In this document: piece by piece, positions 27,291 to 35,150 of the stretch
How the letters are laid out: the number at the start of each line of letters is the position of its first letter
Numbering within the stretch: position 1 is the stretch's first letter
Origin: Bacteroides fragilis
Lineage (GTDB): Bacteria > Bacteroidota > Bacteroidia > Bacteroidales > Bacteroidaceae
Direction of reading: 5' to 3'
Assembly: GCF_019583405.1 (NCBI RefSeq)
Contig: NZ_SZUU01000003.1
Location: 558,001 to 622,000, forward strand
Length of the DNA: 64,000 nucleotides
Made by a program: the position numbers and the translations under genes
The notes under the pieces: generated by a model
The model's database searches: none
Told to the model about the DNA's origin: nothing
The model's input: the letters and a program-made list of their open reading frames with translations, nothing else

Positions 27291-28025
27291 TCACGGGACA
27301 ACAGTCAGTTTGGCCAGGTAGTCATAATGTTTGCCTTCTTTTATCATTTCGGCCTTGAAGCCATTGTCTGCAGCATAGGCACTGAGGGTCTGGAAGTCGA
27401 TATACAGCCAGTCGAAAGAATCACCTTGAATGTCTTTGTACTGCATGCGGAAGTCGATTTCTCCATAATAATCTCCGGCCAGGTCGATCAGGAAACTTCC
27501 GTCTTCATCTTCGAACAGATAGCGGAGGTCACTTGAATCCATCAGGATGCAACCATTCGGGCGGAGTATTTGTTTCATCTTACGGAAGAAGACAGGCATA
27601 TTTTCCAAGCGTCCGATGATACCGGAACCGTTCATCAACATCAGTATGGTATCGAAAGTATCGGCAAAGTGTTCGTCGAACAGATTAATCTGGCGGGCAT
27701 CTTTTATTCCCCGTTGTTTCATTACTTCGACGGCCAGAGGAGAGATGTCGATGGCAGAAACGTCTTTGCCGGCTTTCTGAAGCGCAAGGGCGTGGCAGCC
27801 ACTTCCGGCGCCTACGTCGAGTATTCTTCCGGTAGCCATTTGAAGAGCTGTGCGTTCGAGCAGGGGCATCTGTCCGGCTTCGCGGAAAAGTTGTTTGACG
27901 GGTATTTCGTCTTCATCGAACTGAGAAGAAAATACACGCAGTCTGTCTGCCTTGTGATTGTGATAATAATCGGTTATGGCGGCACCCATCGGGTCTTTTT
28001 CTGCCGGGAGCAGGAATGTATCCAT
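27291..28025 (-). CDS. class I SAM-dependent methyltransferase
   Basis: About 244 residues from the ATG at 28025. Motif I is GRILDVGAGSGCHALAL, followed by VSAIDISPLAVEVMKQRG and FDTILMLMNGSGIIG, then LRPNGCILMDSSDLRYL. The frame is open to 28070, but a minus-strand -7 box at 28053-28060 lies within that extension, so 28025 is the better start. Substrate unknown. It ends 45 bases from the convergent transporter gene. Confidence 0.83.
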   Translation of the reverse strand: MDTFLLPAEKDPMGAAITDYYHNHKADRLRVFSSQFDEDEIPVKQLFREAGQMPLLERTALQMATGRILDVGAGSGCHALALQKAGKDVSAIDISPLAVEVMKQRGIKDARQINLFDEHFADTFDTILMLMNGSGIIGRLENMPVFFRKMKQILRPNGCILMDSSDLRYLFEDEDGSFLIDLAGDYYGEIDFRMQYKDIQGDSFDWLYIDFQTLSAYAADNGFKAEMIKEGKHYDYLAKLTVVP

Positions 28026-28052
28026 TGATTGGTTTTTAGTTGTTACAGCGGG

Positions 28053-28060
28053 CAAAGATA
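28053..28060 (-). promoter_or_regulatory. -7 box of the methyltransferase gene
   Basis: Plus-strand CAAAGATA reads TATCTTTG on the minus strand. It gives a transcript start near 28046, about 20 bases before the ATG at 28025. Confidence 0.6.
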
Positions 28061-28080
28061 GGGAATTCACAGAAAAAGAG

Positions 28081-28088
28081 TATCTTTG
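28081..28088 (+). promoter_or_regulatory. -7 box of the small basic protein gene
   Basis: TATCTTTG, 34 bases upstream of the ATG at 28123 and back-to-back with the minus-strand box at 28053-28060. No clear -33 TTTG is seen. Confidence 0.6.
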
Positions 28089-28122
28089 TCCACGGAAAAT
28101 ATAGAATAAGAAAGGAAAGATT

Positions 28123-28311
28123 ATGAGTTTAGAAGATGCAATTATGGGTGGGATTGTCTTTAAAGGAAAGAAAGAAGGTCCGAAAAAAGATGAAAATAAA
28201 GTGAAAACAAAAGCGAAGAAAACAACTTATATAAAGGGAACCCATGGTTCCGGGGCAGCCAAGATGAAAGCTGAAATCCGGAGAAAGCGGGCGAATAGAC
28301 ATAAACGGTAA
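28123..28311 (+). CDS. small lysine-rich protein
   Basis: A 62-residue, strongly basic protein. After MSLEDAIMGGIVFKGKKEGP nearly a third of the residues are Lys or Arg, ending RRKRANRHKR. Such a tail suggests binding to RNA, ribosome or DNA, but I do not know the family's function. It has its own -7 box and is followed by a convergent terminator hairpin at 28313-28372. Confidence 0.75.
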   Translation: MSLEDAIMGGIVFKGKKEGPKKDENKVKTKAKKTTYIKGTHGSGAAKMKAEIRRKRANRHKR

Positions 28312-28312
28312 A

Positions 28313-28372
28313 TAACGATGAACGATAAACTGTTTGCAATATTAATGTGCAGCCTGTTTATCGTTCATTGTT
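28313..28372. terminator. convergent hairpin terminator
   Basis: Arms near 28314-28330 and 28356-28372 pair with one mismatch (AACGATAAAC..GTTTATCGTT core). It lies between the ends of two convergent genes. The same ATAAACGATGAA-type arm is used in the hairpin after nadC at 44681-44733. Confidence 0.65.
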
Positions 28373-28396
28373 TAGAAACATGCGTCGTTTATCGTT

Positions 28397-28777
28397 TTAG
28401 AACCGCTCCGGCAATATTTCGATCCAGTAATCATCCGGATCGTTGATAAAATACAGTCCCATGGCAGTATTCTCAAAGCATACGCAGTTCATTTCTTTGT
28501 GATATTGGCGTATGGCATCATAATCTCCCGTTACACGGAAGCAGAGATGGCTTTCGTTCTCTCCCAATTCATATGCTTCGGTATGGTCTCTCAGCCAAGT
28601 GAGTTCCAATAAGAATCCGGTGGTGCTATCTGTGAGATATACCAGGATAAAGGAGCCGTCGACGGCTTCTTTCCGGTGATGTTCTTTCAATCCCAGTGCT
28701 TTTTCGTAGAAAGCAATGCTGCGTTCCAGATCAGTCACATTAATGTTAAAGTGGTCAAATCTACTTTTTATTTCCAT
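28397..28777 (-). CDS. VOC-fold (glyoxalase-like) protein
   Basis: A 126-residue protein made of two beta-alpha-beta-beta-beta modules: FDHFNINVTDLERSIAFYEKALGL and then ESHLCFRVTGDYDAIRQYH with a closing DPDDYWIEILPE. His8-type, Glu and the final Glu positions match metal ligands of glyoxalase I-like proteins. Length and sequence are close to lactoylglutathione lyase family members of Bacteroides, which lack glutathione, so the true substrate is unknown. Confidence 0.85.
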   Translation of the reverse strand: MEIKSRFDHFNINVTDLERSIAFYEKALGLKEHHRKEAVDGSFILVYLTDSTTGFLLELTWLRDHTEAYELGENESHLCFRVTGDYDAIRQYHKEMNCVCFENTAMGLYFINDPDDYWIEILPERF

Positions 28778-28826
28778 TGTTGCTAAGTTTATTTTGTTTT
28801 AGGTTAAAATAGAACTTATAAAGTTG

Positions 28827-28914
28827 CACCACAGATTATACTGATTAGAGCAGATTGTTTATATTAATAATCTAATTAAAATTCAATCTGTGTTTATCCG
28901 TGTAATCTGTGGTG
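28827..28914. repeat. dispersed CCACAGATT hairpin
   Basis: Ends CACCACAGATT and AATCTGTGGTG pair, enclosing an A+T-rich middle with further AATCTG/CAGATT pairs. It lies at the 3' end of the DUF4468 gene. Its CCACAG tips resemble those of the CACAGAG hairpins at 7063, 8167 and 48836. Confidence 0.65.
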
Positions 28915-28920
28915 GCTGAT

Positions 28921-30000
28921 TTATTTCATAAATGCTTTTGTTATTTTACCTGCATAAGTTCTGGGCTGTCCTTCCATTGGTGTCGGGGCAGGCAGCTTCT
29001 GACATTCCAGTATGACAGACGGCTCGCTTTGTCCTGTAGGATAGAAACGTATGCTATATGTCTCTGCTTTCTCCAGTTGCTCGTAAGGCTGGTCGGGCGA
29101 GAGGATGCTGAATACAACAGGGCTTCCGGAAATTTTTCCTATGGATCCTCCGGCGTTAGCTGTCATCATGGTCATGTTGAAAGGATCGGAGCCGATAGCG
29201 ATCACCAGTCGGCCTGCACCCATCTGGATGGCGTTGGCAGGAACTTGATCGGGAGCTACCTCTTTATAGCCCGGCATTGTGCTTGGAGCGGTAACAGGGA
29301 TTGCGGGGGTAACCGTAGCTGCTTTTTCTACCTTTTCAGTTTCTTTTTCACCACCGATTACCACAACTTTCGGAGCGGTCACTACTGCCGGCTTTTTCGG
29401 AGCGGCTTCTGCTGCTGCGGCTTCCTGAGGTTTTTGGCTCAGTGCTTTTGCCGCCTCTTCAAAAAGGTTATCGGCAAAGTCTACCGTCTTCCTGCGCCAT
29501 TTGGCAAGACCACGTACCAGTTTGGTTTTGGCTTTATTCAATGCGTATTTATCGGTGATCCATTCTTCGGCTGTATATTTTTCTTTTTCACGATAAGTGT
29601 AGCGGATTTTTTCTATTTCCATTGTGCACTTCTGCGGCTGGCAGTTAACGGTGATTTGATAGGTCAGCCAAGTACGGTCCAAAGAAAGAGCGGTAGAACT
29701 GAATACCAGCCATTCTTCGCCGGCTGCGGCGATGACGCCTTTTTCTTTATATACCACGCGGCTATTGTTTTTATTCTGCTCCATGCGTCCGTTGAGCCAC
29801 TTCAGCATCCGTTCATAGATTTCGTCTTGTGACATACCGGGAATGCTGAATTCGCGGCTGAAAACTACCCGTCCGTCAACTTCGGGCACGGCGCCTGCAA
29901 GATATCTGCTGTCATCATCATCTTTGTCATTGTCTGCCCAAAGGGTTGCAGGCAGGCAAATCATAAATAACACGAGAAAAAAATGTGTCAGTTTGTTCAT
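28921..30000 (-). CDS. exported DUF4468-type protein
   Basis: A 359-residue exported protein: signal peptide to about residue 22 (LPATLWA), then a domain at about 40-160 (VVFSREFSIPGMSQDEIYERMLKWLNGRM..LTYQITVNCQPQKCTMEIEKIRYTY) that fits DUF4468, a beta-rich TBP-like fold common in Bacteroidetes. A long Ala/Lys/Pro linker (about 195-250) leads to a second small beta domain. Function unknown; periplasmic location is likely. It is downstream of the MBL gene with a 19-base gap, so the two probably share a message. Confidence 0.75.
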   Translation of the reverse strand: MNKLTHFFLVLFMICLPATLWADNDKDDDDSRYLAGAVPEVDGRVVFSREFSIPGMSQDEIYERMLKWLNGRMEQNKNNSRVVYKEKGVIAAAGEEWLVFSSTALSLDRTWLTYQITVNCQPQKCTMEIEKIRYTYREKEKYTAEEWITDKYALNKAKTKLVRGLAKWRRKTVDFADNLFEEAAKALSQKPQEAAAAEAAPKKPAVVTAPKVVVIGGEKETEKVEKAATVTPAIPVTAPSTMPGYKEVAPDQVPANAIQMGAGRLVIAIGSDPFNMTMMTANAGGSIGKISGSPVVFSILSPDQPYEQLEKAETYSIRFYPTGQSEPSVILECQKLPAPTPMEGQPRTYAGKITKAFMK

Positions 30001-30019
30001 AATCGTATGTTTTATTTAG

Positions 30020-30745
30020 TTATATCTCAAAGCTTTCGCCCCGGTGGGTGATGGTGATAAAACGGCATCCACCGGCTTCGGCTATAGACCGGAAAGCATT
30101 ACCTCCTTCGTAGTCTTCGCTGAAATGCATGGGTACAAATATAGTAGTTTTTATTCGTTCGATGAATTGTTGGGCGCCTTTCATATAATCTTTTCCCATT
30201 CGGCGGTCGACGGGGAACATTACCAGATCGACGGCCGGAGCAGATTCCCGGAGAAATTTTACTTCTGCCAGAAAGTCGCCTTCGGCTTTGCGTATCTCTT
30301 GTTCGGTAGACTCTTCGCTCCAATGCCAATTGTTGAGGTCACCGGCATGGAAGATACTTTTCCCTTGCAGATGAATCAGGAAGGAGATGCCTACGTCCGT
30401 AGAACCGAAAGCCTGAATGCGCAGTGTATCATCTTCGTACTCCTCACCTTTATTAATATAGATCGCATCTTCACTTTGTGCCCGATGATGCTTCAGGATA
30501 TCTTTTGAGAAGATATAGATGATGTCGGGACGTTGCTCTTTCCAGGTCAGTATTTCCCGGTTAAAATGGTCGGGATGAAAATGTGAGGCAAGTACATACA
30601 GCTTGCCGGGTCGTTGGAGCAGACGGTCGTGTACGATACCTTTATTTCGTTCCGTTTCCGAAGAGTCCTTGTAATAATCAATGATAAGGGTTACACCTTC
30701 TGCTTCGATGGCAAACCCGCTGTGGTATATATAATCCAGAATCAT
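30020..30745 (-). CDS. metallo-beta-lactamase fold hydrolase
   Basis: A 241-residue cytoplasmic protein. The zinc motif is SHFHPDHF at about residues 54-61, with FHAGDLNNWHW near 134 and FVPMHFSEDYEG near the end supplying the other ligands. It resembles UlaG-like and YycJ-like hydrolases with no fixed substrate. It heads a likely two-gene unit with the DUF4468 protein. Confidence 0.83.
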   Translation of the reverse strand: MILDYIYHSGFAIEAEGVTLIIDYYKDSSETERNKGIVHDRLLQRPGKLYVLASHFHPDHFNREILTWKEQRPDIIYIFSKDILKHHRAQSEDAIYINKGEEYEDDTLRIQAFGSTDVGISFLIHLQGKSIFHAGDLNNWHWSEESTEQEIRKAEGDFLAEVKFLRESAPAVDLVMFPVDRRMGKDYMKGAQQFIERIKTTIFVPMHFSEDYEGGNAFRSIAEAGGCRFITITHRGESFEI

Positions 30746-30816
30746 AAGCGGATGTATTTTATGAATGCAATATTACGTATTATTTGTTGGTTGCGCAAGC
30801 ACAATAACCGGAAATA

Positions 30817-31524
30817 TCAAGGGGCAAGCCTCTCTTTCCGCCAGCTTCCGTCCGCTTGGAGGGTGTAAAGAAAGCGGTCGTGCAGTCGGTTGGCTCTACC
30901 CTGCCAGAACTCGATTCGTTCAGGGATGACGGCATAGCCTCCCCAGTGTACCGGACGTTCCACTTCTCTGCCTACCCATCGGGCAGCTTCTGCAACGAAG
31001 CTGCGAATCAATTGCATCCGGCTTTTCAACGGACGGCTTTGAGGAGAGATGCGTGCTCCGATGCGACTTTTGTAGGGGCGTTGGCGGAAGTAGGCATCGG
31101 ATTCACCGGCAGGGACTTTTGAGGAAATACCTTCAATGTGTACCTGTCTTTCCAGCGCGTGCCAGACGAAAGAGAGGGAAATATACGGATTCTTTGCCAG
31201 ATGACTGCCTTTACGGCTTTCATAATTGGTATAAAAGATAAATTTTCCGTCATGCAAATCTTTCAGCAATACGGTACGGGTCGATGGTCGCCCTTCGGGG
31301 GATACGGTACCTACCAGCATGGCTGTAGGCTCTTCTACCTGTGCATCGATAGCTTCGTGCAGCCATCGGTTGAAAAGAGAAAGCGGGTTGTCGGGAAGAT
31401 CTCCTTCCTTCAGCCCGCCTTTAGTGTACTCCTGCCGGATGGCAGCGAGGTTGATAGTCTCACTCCCGACCCCTCTTCCGTGAAGAGGGGAATCAGGATG
31501 TGTGGACGTATGATCGGTTGACAT
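30817..31524 (-). CDS. pdxH: pyridoxamine 5'-phosphate oxidase
   Basis: About 235 residues. It oxidises pyridoxine or pyridoxamine 5'-phosphate to PLP with FMN. Family marks: NLAAIRQEYTKGGL, RPSTRTVLLKDLHDGKFIFYTNYESRKG, and WGGYAVIPERIEFWQGRANRLHDRFLY, ending WRKERLAP. The frame is open to a TTG at 31530, but the ATG at 31524 is more likely. An extra N-terminal stretch of about 24 residues is encoded by DNA with a 9-base perfect hairpin (31470-31490), as if a repeat had been taken into the gene. Confidence 0.92.
   Translation of the reverse strand: MSTDHTSTHPDSPLHGRGVGSETINLAAIRQEYTKGGLKEGDLPDNPLSLFNRWLHEAIDAQVEEPTAMLVGTVSPEGRPSTRTVLLKDLHDGKFIFYTNYESRKGSHLAKNPYISLSFVWHALERQVHIEGISSKVPAGESDAYFRQRPYKSRIGARISPQSRPLKSRMQLIRSFVAEAARWVGREVERPVHWGGYAVIPERIEFWQGRANRLHDRFLYTLQADGSWRKERLAP
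31470..31490. repeat. GC-rich hairpin inside the pdxH 5' end
   Basis: CCCCTCTTC (31470-31478) pairs with GAAGAGGGG (31482-31490) across a three-base loop. It falls in the non-conserved N-terminal extension of PdxH. Confidence 0.65.
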
Positions 31525-31541
31525 AAGCAATTACTTTAAAT

Positions 31542-32246
31542 TTACATCGGTACTTCTATCAGTAATATCTTGGAGTCTTTCAGGGTTTCTATCTCAAAGC
31601 TTTTGGTTTCAGAGATTCCCAATCCGTCGCGGCGGGTCAGGATGATATCGTCTATTTTTATTTCTCCTTCGATGAGGAAAACGTAGACTCCCGTATCCGT
31701 TCCATGTATCTTGTATTCAAGCGTTTTTCCGGCTTCTGCTTCACCCATCGAGAACCAGGTGTCCTGTAGCAGTTTGGCTGGTGTACTGCCATCCGGTGAC
31801 AGAATCAGGGCCAGTTCGTTTTTTTTCAGCAATCCTCGGATGTCGTAGTCCTGATAGAGTGGGTGGGTGTTTCGCTCTTTGGGCATGATCCATATTTGCA
31901 GAAATTCCACAGGTTCCGACTTGCTGCCGTTCATTTCACTATGATAGATACCTGTCCCGGCACTCATCACCTGAATATCGCCAACAGTGATGGTACGGCT
32001 GTTCTTCTTACTGTCTCCGTGTGCCAGAAATCCCTTTAGGGGGATGGAGACGATTTCCATATTCTTATGTGGGTGGGTCTGAAAACCTTCTCCCGGTGCA
32101 ACACGATCGTCATTCAGCACCCGTAAAGCGCCGAAGTGGATGCGTTCGGGATTATAATATTCATCAAAGCTGAAACTGTGGTGGCTGTCAAGCCAGTCAT
32201 ATAAAGATCGTCCGCGGGTATCCGAGCGGTGAACTACTTTTTTCAT
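31542..32246 (-). CDS. pirin-family protein
   Basis: A 234-residue bicupin. The metal site is visible in GFQTHPHKNMEIVSI (His58 and His60) and GIYHSEMNG (His and Glu about 45 residues later). The size matches YhhW-like pirins, which can oxidise quercetin, though the role in anaerobes is unclear. It is 17 bases upstream of pdxH on the same strand, so the two likely form an operon. Confidence 0.9.
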   Translation of the reverse strand: MKKVVHRSDTRGRSLYDWLDSHHSFSFDEYYNPERIHFGALRVLNDDRVAPGEGFQTHPHKNMEIVSIPLKGFLAHGDSKKNSRTITVGDIQVMSAGTGIYHSEMNGSKSEPVEFLQIWIMPKERNTHPLYQDYDIRGLLKKNELALILSPDGSTPAKLLQDTWFSMGEAEAGKTLEYKIHGTDTGVYVFLIEGEIKIDDIILTRRDGLGISETKSFEIETLKDSKILLIEVPM

Positions 32247-32436
32247 AATGTATCCTTTCTTTTAAAATGTATTCTATAAGCCAAACAATTGGGAAGTATA
32301 AATGGTTTGAAGCGTTCACTTTTTTATTAGGAACAAGGGGAAGGAGGCGGTTCCAGAAGTGAAAGAATCAGGCTTTTGAAATCCGGCAAACAGAAGAGAT
32401 TTGAATGCGTTCGGTAAATATGAGCCGGAGAAAATT

Positions 32437-32466
32437 TTGTTGAAAATATTATTATCTTATTTTTGT
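32437..32466 (+). promoter_or_regulatory. Bacteroides-type promoter of the split AraC-type gene
   Basis: TTTG at 32437-32440, an 18-base spacer and TATTTTTG at 32459-32466, 30 bases before the ATG at 32497. Confidence 0.65.
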
Positions 32467-32496
32467 GCTTTCAAAATCTGCCAATAGTAAGAAGAT

Positions 32497-33084
32497 ATGA
32501 GAAAGTTATTGTATGTTATTCTGTTAGTACTGCTTCATTGTTTTATATCTCCGGTGTCTGTTTGCGCCGGAACGTTTTCTTTACCGGACAGTTTGATTAC
32601 AGATGACAACGTATATAAGTATACATTCTCCGACTTTGAAAAAGCGCAGCAGATCATGGAGCAGTTGAGGAAACAGAAGTCGCTTCCTCCGTTCCGGCTG
32701 GATGTGGTGGAAGGCGATTTGTATTTCAATGTAGGGCAATACTACTGGGCGTTGAAATTCTATAAGCGTGCTTTGGAAAGTGACTCGGTGCTCAATAGTG
32801 ATAAAAACTATATGGAACAGGTGCACCGTATGATTTCGTGTTACGACTGTTTGCACAATGAGAATAAAAAGGCACAGTATGTGGACTTGCTTTTGAAGAG
32901 AGCTGAGTTGTGTGATGATAAAGCGATGCAGTCCGTTGCTCTGTTTAATATGGGGAAGATGCTCTATTATCAGGGTAATAAGGATAAGGGATATGAATTT
33001 ATGGAGCAGGCGGTAGCGATGATGGAAAAACAGATTACCCATATAAGTACGATAACCTGCGCTATAATTACAATACTTTGCTGA
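32497..33084 (+). CDS. 5' part of a frameshifted TPR/AraC-type regulator
   Basis: Encodes 195 residues: a signal peptide (to about residue 25, VSVCAG), then TPR-like helices (FNVGQYYWALKFYKRALESD, MQSVALFNMGKMLYYQGNKDKGYEFMEQAVAMMEK). After MMEK the frame turns to low-complexity sequence and soon stops. In the -1 frame the TPR protein continues without a break into the gene at 33078 (reading TDYPYKYDNLRYNYNTLLIFQESD). The likely cause is one A missing from the run at 33026-33030. It may be a real mutation, a phase-variable site or a sequencing error. Confidence 0.75.
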   Translation: MRKLLYVILLVLLHCFISPVSVCAGTFSLPDSLITDDNVYKYTFSDFEKAQQIMEQLRKQKSLPPFRLDVVEGDLYFNVGQYYWALKFYKRALESDSVLNSDKNYMEQVHRMISCYDCLHNENKKAQYVDLLLKRAELCDDKAMQSVALFNMGKMLYYQGNKDKGYEFMEQAVAMMEKQITHISTITCAIITILC

Positions 33085-34307
33085 TATTCCAGGAGTCGGA
33101 CAGGCGTAGTGAAGAGGCCCTGAAAACACTGGCTGCATTAGAAAGGATTGTGACGGAAGAGACCGGCAGTGAGATACCGATGGAGGGATTGAGCGGAAAG
33201 GAAAAAAAGGCGATGTACGCCCATTACGCTGTGGTTCTTTTCCGGTTGGGGCGGTCGGAAGAGGCTGACCGCTATTACCGGCTATTTTTGTCAGTAAGTA
33301 AGGAATACGATCGCGATGACTACCTGATTATGCCTTATCTGTTCGATCGGAAGATGTATGATCAGGTGATCCGCATGAATTCCGCTCGTGAAAAGGTATA
33401 TGTCACGCGGAAAGATACGGTAAATTATTATATGGTCACCATTAAGAAGTCCCTCGGGCGTGCCTATCGGGATAAAGGTGATTACCGGACTGCTGCAAGA
33501 TATTTTGAACAGCTGGCTGTGTTGCGTGATAGCATTAAGGCCAGAGAGCAGAAAAGTGCTGCATTGGAACTGGCAGCGGTTTATGAAACGAATGAAAAGG
33601 ATATGTTTATTCAGCAGCAAGCCGCTGATATGCGGATGAGGAATGCCTTGCTGATATTTGTGGTCTGTATTGTTTTTCTGTTAGGGGTACTTTTATGGAG
33701 AACCATCCGACATAACCGTACCATACGCCGTAAGAATAAGGCAATGGTAGGAACCATCGAGGATTTGCTGGTTCACAAAGAAGAACTCTACCGGAAAAAA
33801 GAGGAGAACCATCTATTGAAAGAACAGTTACAGAAAGAGCGGGAAGTACGGGCGTATATAGATGGAAATGCATTGCAGGCAGAAGAGCCCGGAAAGTCGG
33901 ATGTTCCTGTCGATCCGGAACCCGAGACGGAAGATAACAATGCGGTACACGATAAAATGCTGTTCGACAAACTGGAGCGTGAAATCATTAACCGGCAGTT
34001 ATATCTTCAGCCGGACTTTTCGAGAGAGGAGTTAATCAAGACAATCTACATTCCCAAGAATAAGTTTGCGCCGCTTTTTAAGCAATATGCCGGAATGAGT
34101 TTTTCAAAATACATTAATAATCTTCGTTTGGAGTATGCTGCCAAGATGCTGAAAGATTACCCCGATTATACAGTAGACACGATAGCCCAGGAGTGTGGAA
34201 TGTCTACCCAATCTTTTTATCGTCTCTTTTCCGGTAAATTTGGGGTGACTCCTACCGATTTTCAGGTAGGAGTACAACGTGTTAGTAATAAGGAAATTAC
34301 TGAGTGA
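33078..34307 (+). CDS. 3' part of the frameshifted TPR/AraC-type regulator
   Basis: Encodes 409 residues that continue the TPR region of the upstream fragment, then a single transmembrane helix (NALLIFVVCIVFLLGVLLWRTI, about 190-212), a charged coiled coil, and a C-terminal AraC-type helix-turn-helix (about 310-400: SFSKYINNLRLEYAAKMLKDYPDYTVDTIAQECGMSTQSFYRLF). Together the two parts would form a membrane regulator of about 600 residues with periplasmic TPRs and a cytoplasmic DNA-binding domain, a design known in Bacteroides. No convincing independent start is seen at 33078, so this is best read as a gene fragment. Confidence 0.75.
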   Translation: MLIFQESDRRSEEALKTLAALERIVTEETGSEIPMEGLSGKEKKAMYAHYAVVLFRLGRSEEADRYYRLFLSVSKEYDRDDYLIMPYLFDRKMYDQVIRMNSAREKVYVTRKDTVNYYMVTIKKSLGRAYRDKGDYRTAARYFEQLAVLRDSIKAREQKSAALELAAVYETNEKDMFIQQQAADMRMRNALLIFVVCIVFLLGVLLWRTIRHNRTIRRKNKAMVGTIEDLLVHKEELYRKKEENHLLKEQLQKEREVRAYIDGNALQAEEPGKSDVPVDPEPETEDNNAVHDKMLFDKLEREIINRQLYLQPDFSREELIKTIYIPKNKFAPLFKQYAGMSFSKYINNLRLEYAAKMLKDYPDYTVDTIAQECGMSTQSFYRLFSGKFGVTPTDFQVGVQRVSNKEITE

Positions 34308-34365
34308 AAGTGAAAAAATGAGAGACTAAGAGTGAAAAAATGAGAGAATAACCCACTTCAGGTAT

Positions 34366-34396
34366 TTTGATCTGTAAATCTTTCCCTTTACCTTTG
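34366..34396 (+). promoter_or_regulatory. Bacteroides-type promoter of the inhibitor operon
   Basis: TTTG at 34366-34369, a 19-base spacer and TACCTTTG at 34389-34396, a full match to the pattern. It leaves a leader of about 145 bases before the ATG at 34548. Confidence 0.8.
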
Positions 34397-34439
34397 AACC
34401 ACATCAACGAATCTGGTTTAGGTGATGTACTGTACCCAA

Positions 34440-34469
34440 AATCTGCTGGGAGTTTTCTCCCGGCAGATT
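34440..34469 (+). promoter_or_regulatory. leader hairpin before the inhibitor gene
   Basis: Arms 34440-34452 and 34457-34469 pair over 13 bases with one G-T pair and a TTTT loop. It has no T-run after it, lies inside the transcribed leader, and may control translation or stability. Confidence 0.55.
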
Positions 34470-34547
34470 ATTCTCAGCAAGGCCGGTCACTGCATCAGGC
34501 TATTAGAAAATTTCACAGAGTTAATCTTTTAAAAAACACGTATTGTT

Positions 34548-35090
34548 ATGATTAGGAAAGCATTCAAAGTAGGTGATACAATCACCATCAAACGTACCTC
34601 ACATGCAGGTACTGGTTATCGTTACGCTTTAGTACGCCTGACTGGTGGAGTTGCCCTTGTGGAGGAATTGTCAGAAGATGCCGATACCTTGGGTGGAATG
34701 TCTGTACAGTCTTTTACCTTCCAGTTTTTGCAGCCGGGACAGGTAGAGATTCAGTTTGCCTATTATCGTGATGTCACGGGAGTCCTTTACGAAGACGTAT
34801 TCCCTTATACGGTGGTTACTTCCGAGAAAGCGAATATAATAATAGGAGGCTGGGGAGAATTTGAACCGTTGACGGATCAGGACAAAGAATTGTTCCAGAC
34901 CTGCATGACTTTGAAAGGGGTGGATTACACTCCACTTCTGGTTGCCAAACAACTGGTAAGCGGCTATAACTACCGCTTCATCTGTATGACTAAAACAGTA
35001 ACCCGCGAGCCCAAGTATGGTTTTGCTAAAGTAACTATTTATGCTCCGCTGAAGGGGGAACCTTTGTTAGAGAGCATTATAGAGTATTGA
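34548..35090 (+). CDS. chagasin-cystatin fusion, putative cysteine-protease inhibitor
   Basis: A 180-residue protein with no signal peptide. Residues 1-92 fit chagasin (MEROPS I42): a loop SHAGTGY at 18-24 stands where chagasins have NPTTGY, then GG at 49-50, FTFQFLQPGQVEIQFAYYR at 56-74 matching the chagasin strand pair before its RPW loop. Residues 98-180 fit cystatin (I25): Gly-Gly at 100-101 with Trp102, and QLVSG at 135-139 followed by YNYRF, the QxVxG hairpin of stefins. Both folds block papain-like proteases. The lack of export suggests protection of the cytoplasm, as proposed for staphostatins. Inhibitory activity is inference; the RPW of chagasins is not preserved. Confidence 0.75.
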   Translation: MIRKAFKVGDTITIKRTSHAGTGYRYALVRLTGGVALVEELSEDADTLGGMSVQSFTFQFLQPGQVEIQFAYYRDVTGVLYEDVFPYTVVTSEKANIIIGGWGEFEPLTDQDKELFQTCMTLKGVDYTPLLVAKQLVSGYNYRFICMTKTVTREPKYGFAKVTIYAPLKGEPLLESIIEY

Positions 35091-35150
35091 CATAGAACGG
35101 AAGAACCGAAAATCCAGAATAGAGTAGGAAATTAATTAAAAGAAATAGTT

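Larger units (their letters stand above)
34308..34547. other. leader region of the protease-inhibitor operon
   Basis: Contains two direct copies of a 17-base sequence (34309-34325 and 34331-34347), a promoter (34366-34396) and a hairpin in the leader (34440-34469). The small ORF at 34367-34555 overlaps all of these and is not gene-like. Confidence 0.65.

Noticed and set aside
28909..29832. 307-codon open frame on the plus strand opposite the DUF4468 gene
   Set aside because: The minus-strand frame has a signal peptide and a domain; the plus-strand one is rich in Cys, Phe and Tyr in the way antisense frames are.
33026..33031. Programmed -1 ribosomal frameshift in the TPR/AraC gene
   Set aside because: The slippery heptamer X XXY YYZ is not in the right frame and no downstream structure is evident; a lost base is simpler.
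34367..34555. 62-codon open frame over the inhibitor leader
   Set aside because: It overlaps the promoter, the leader hairpin and the start of the real gene; the sequence is not protein-like.
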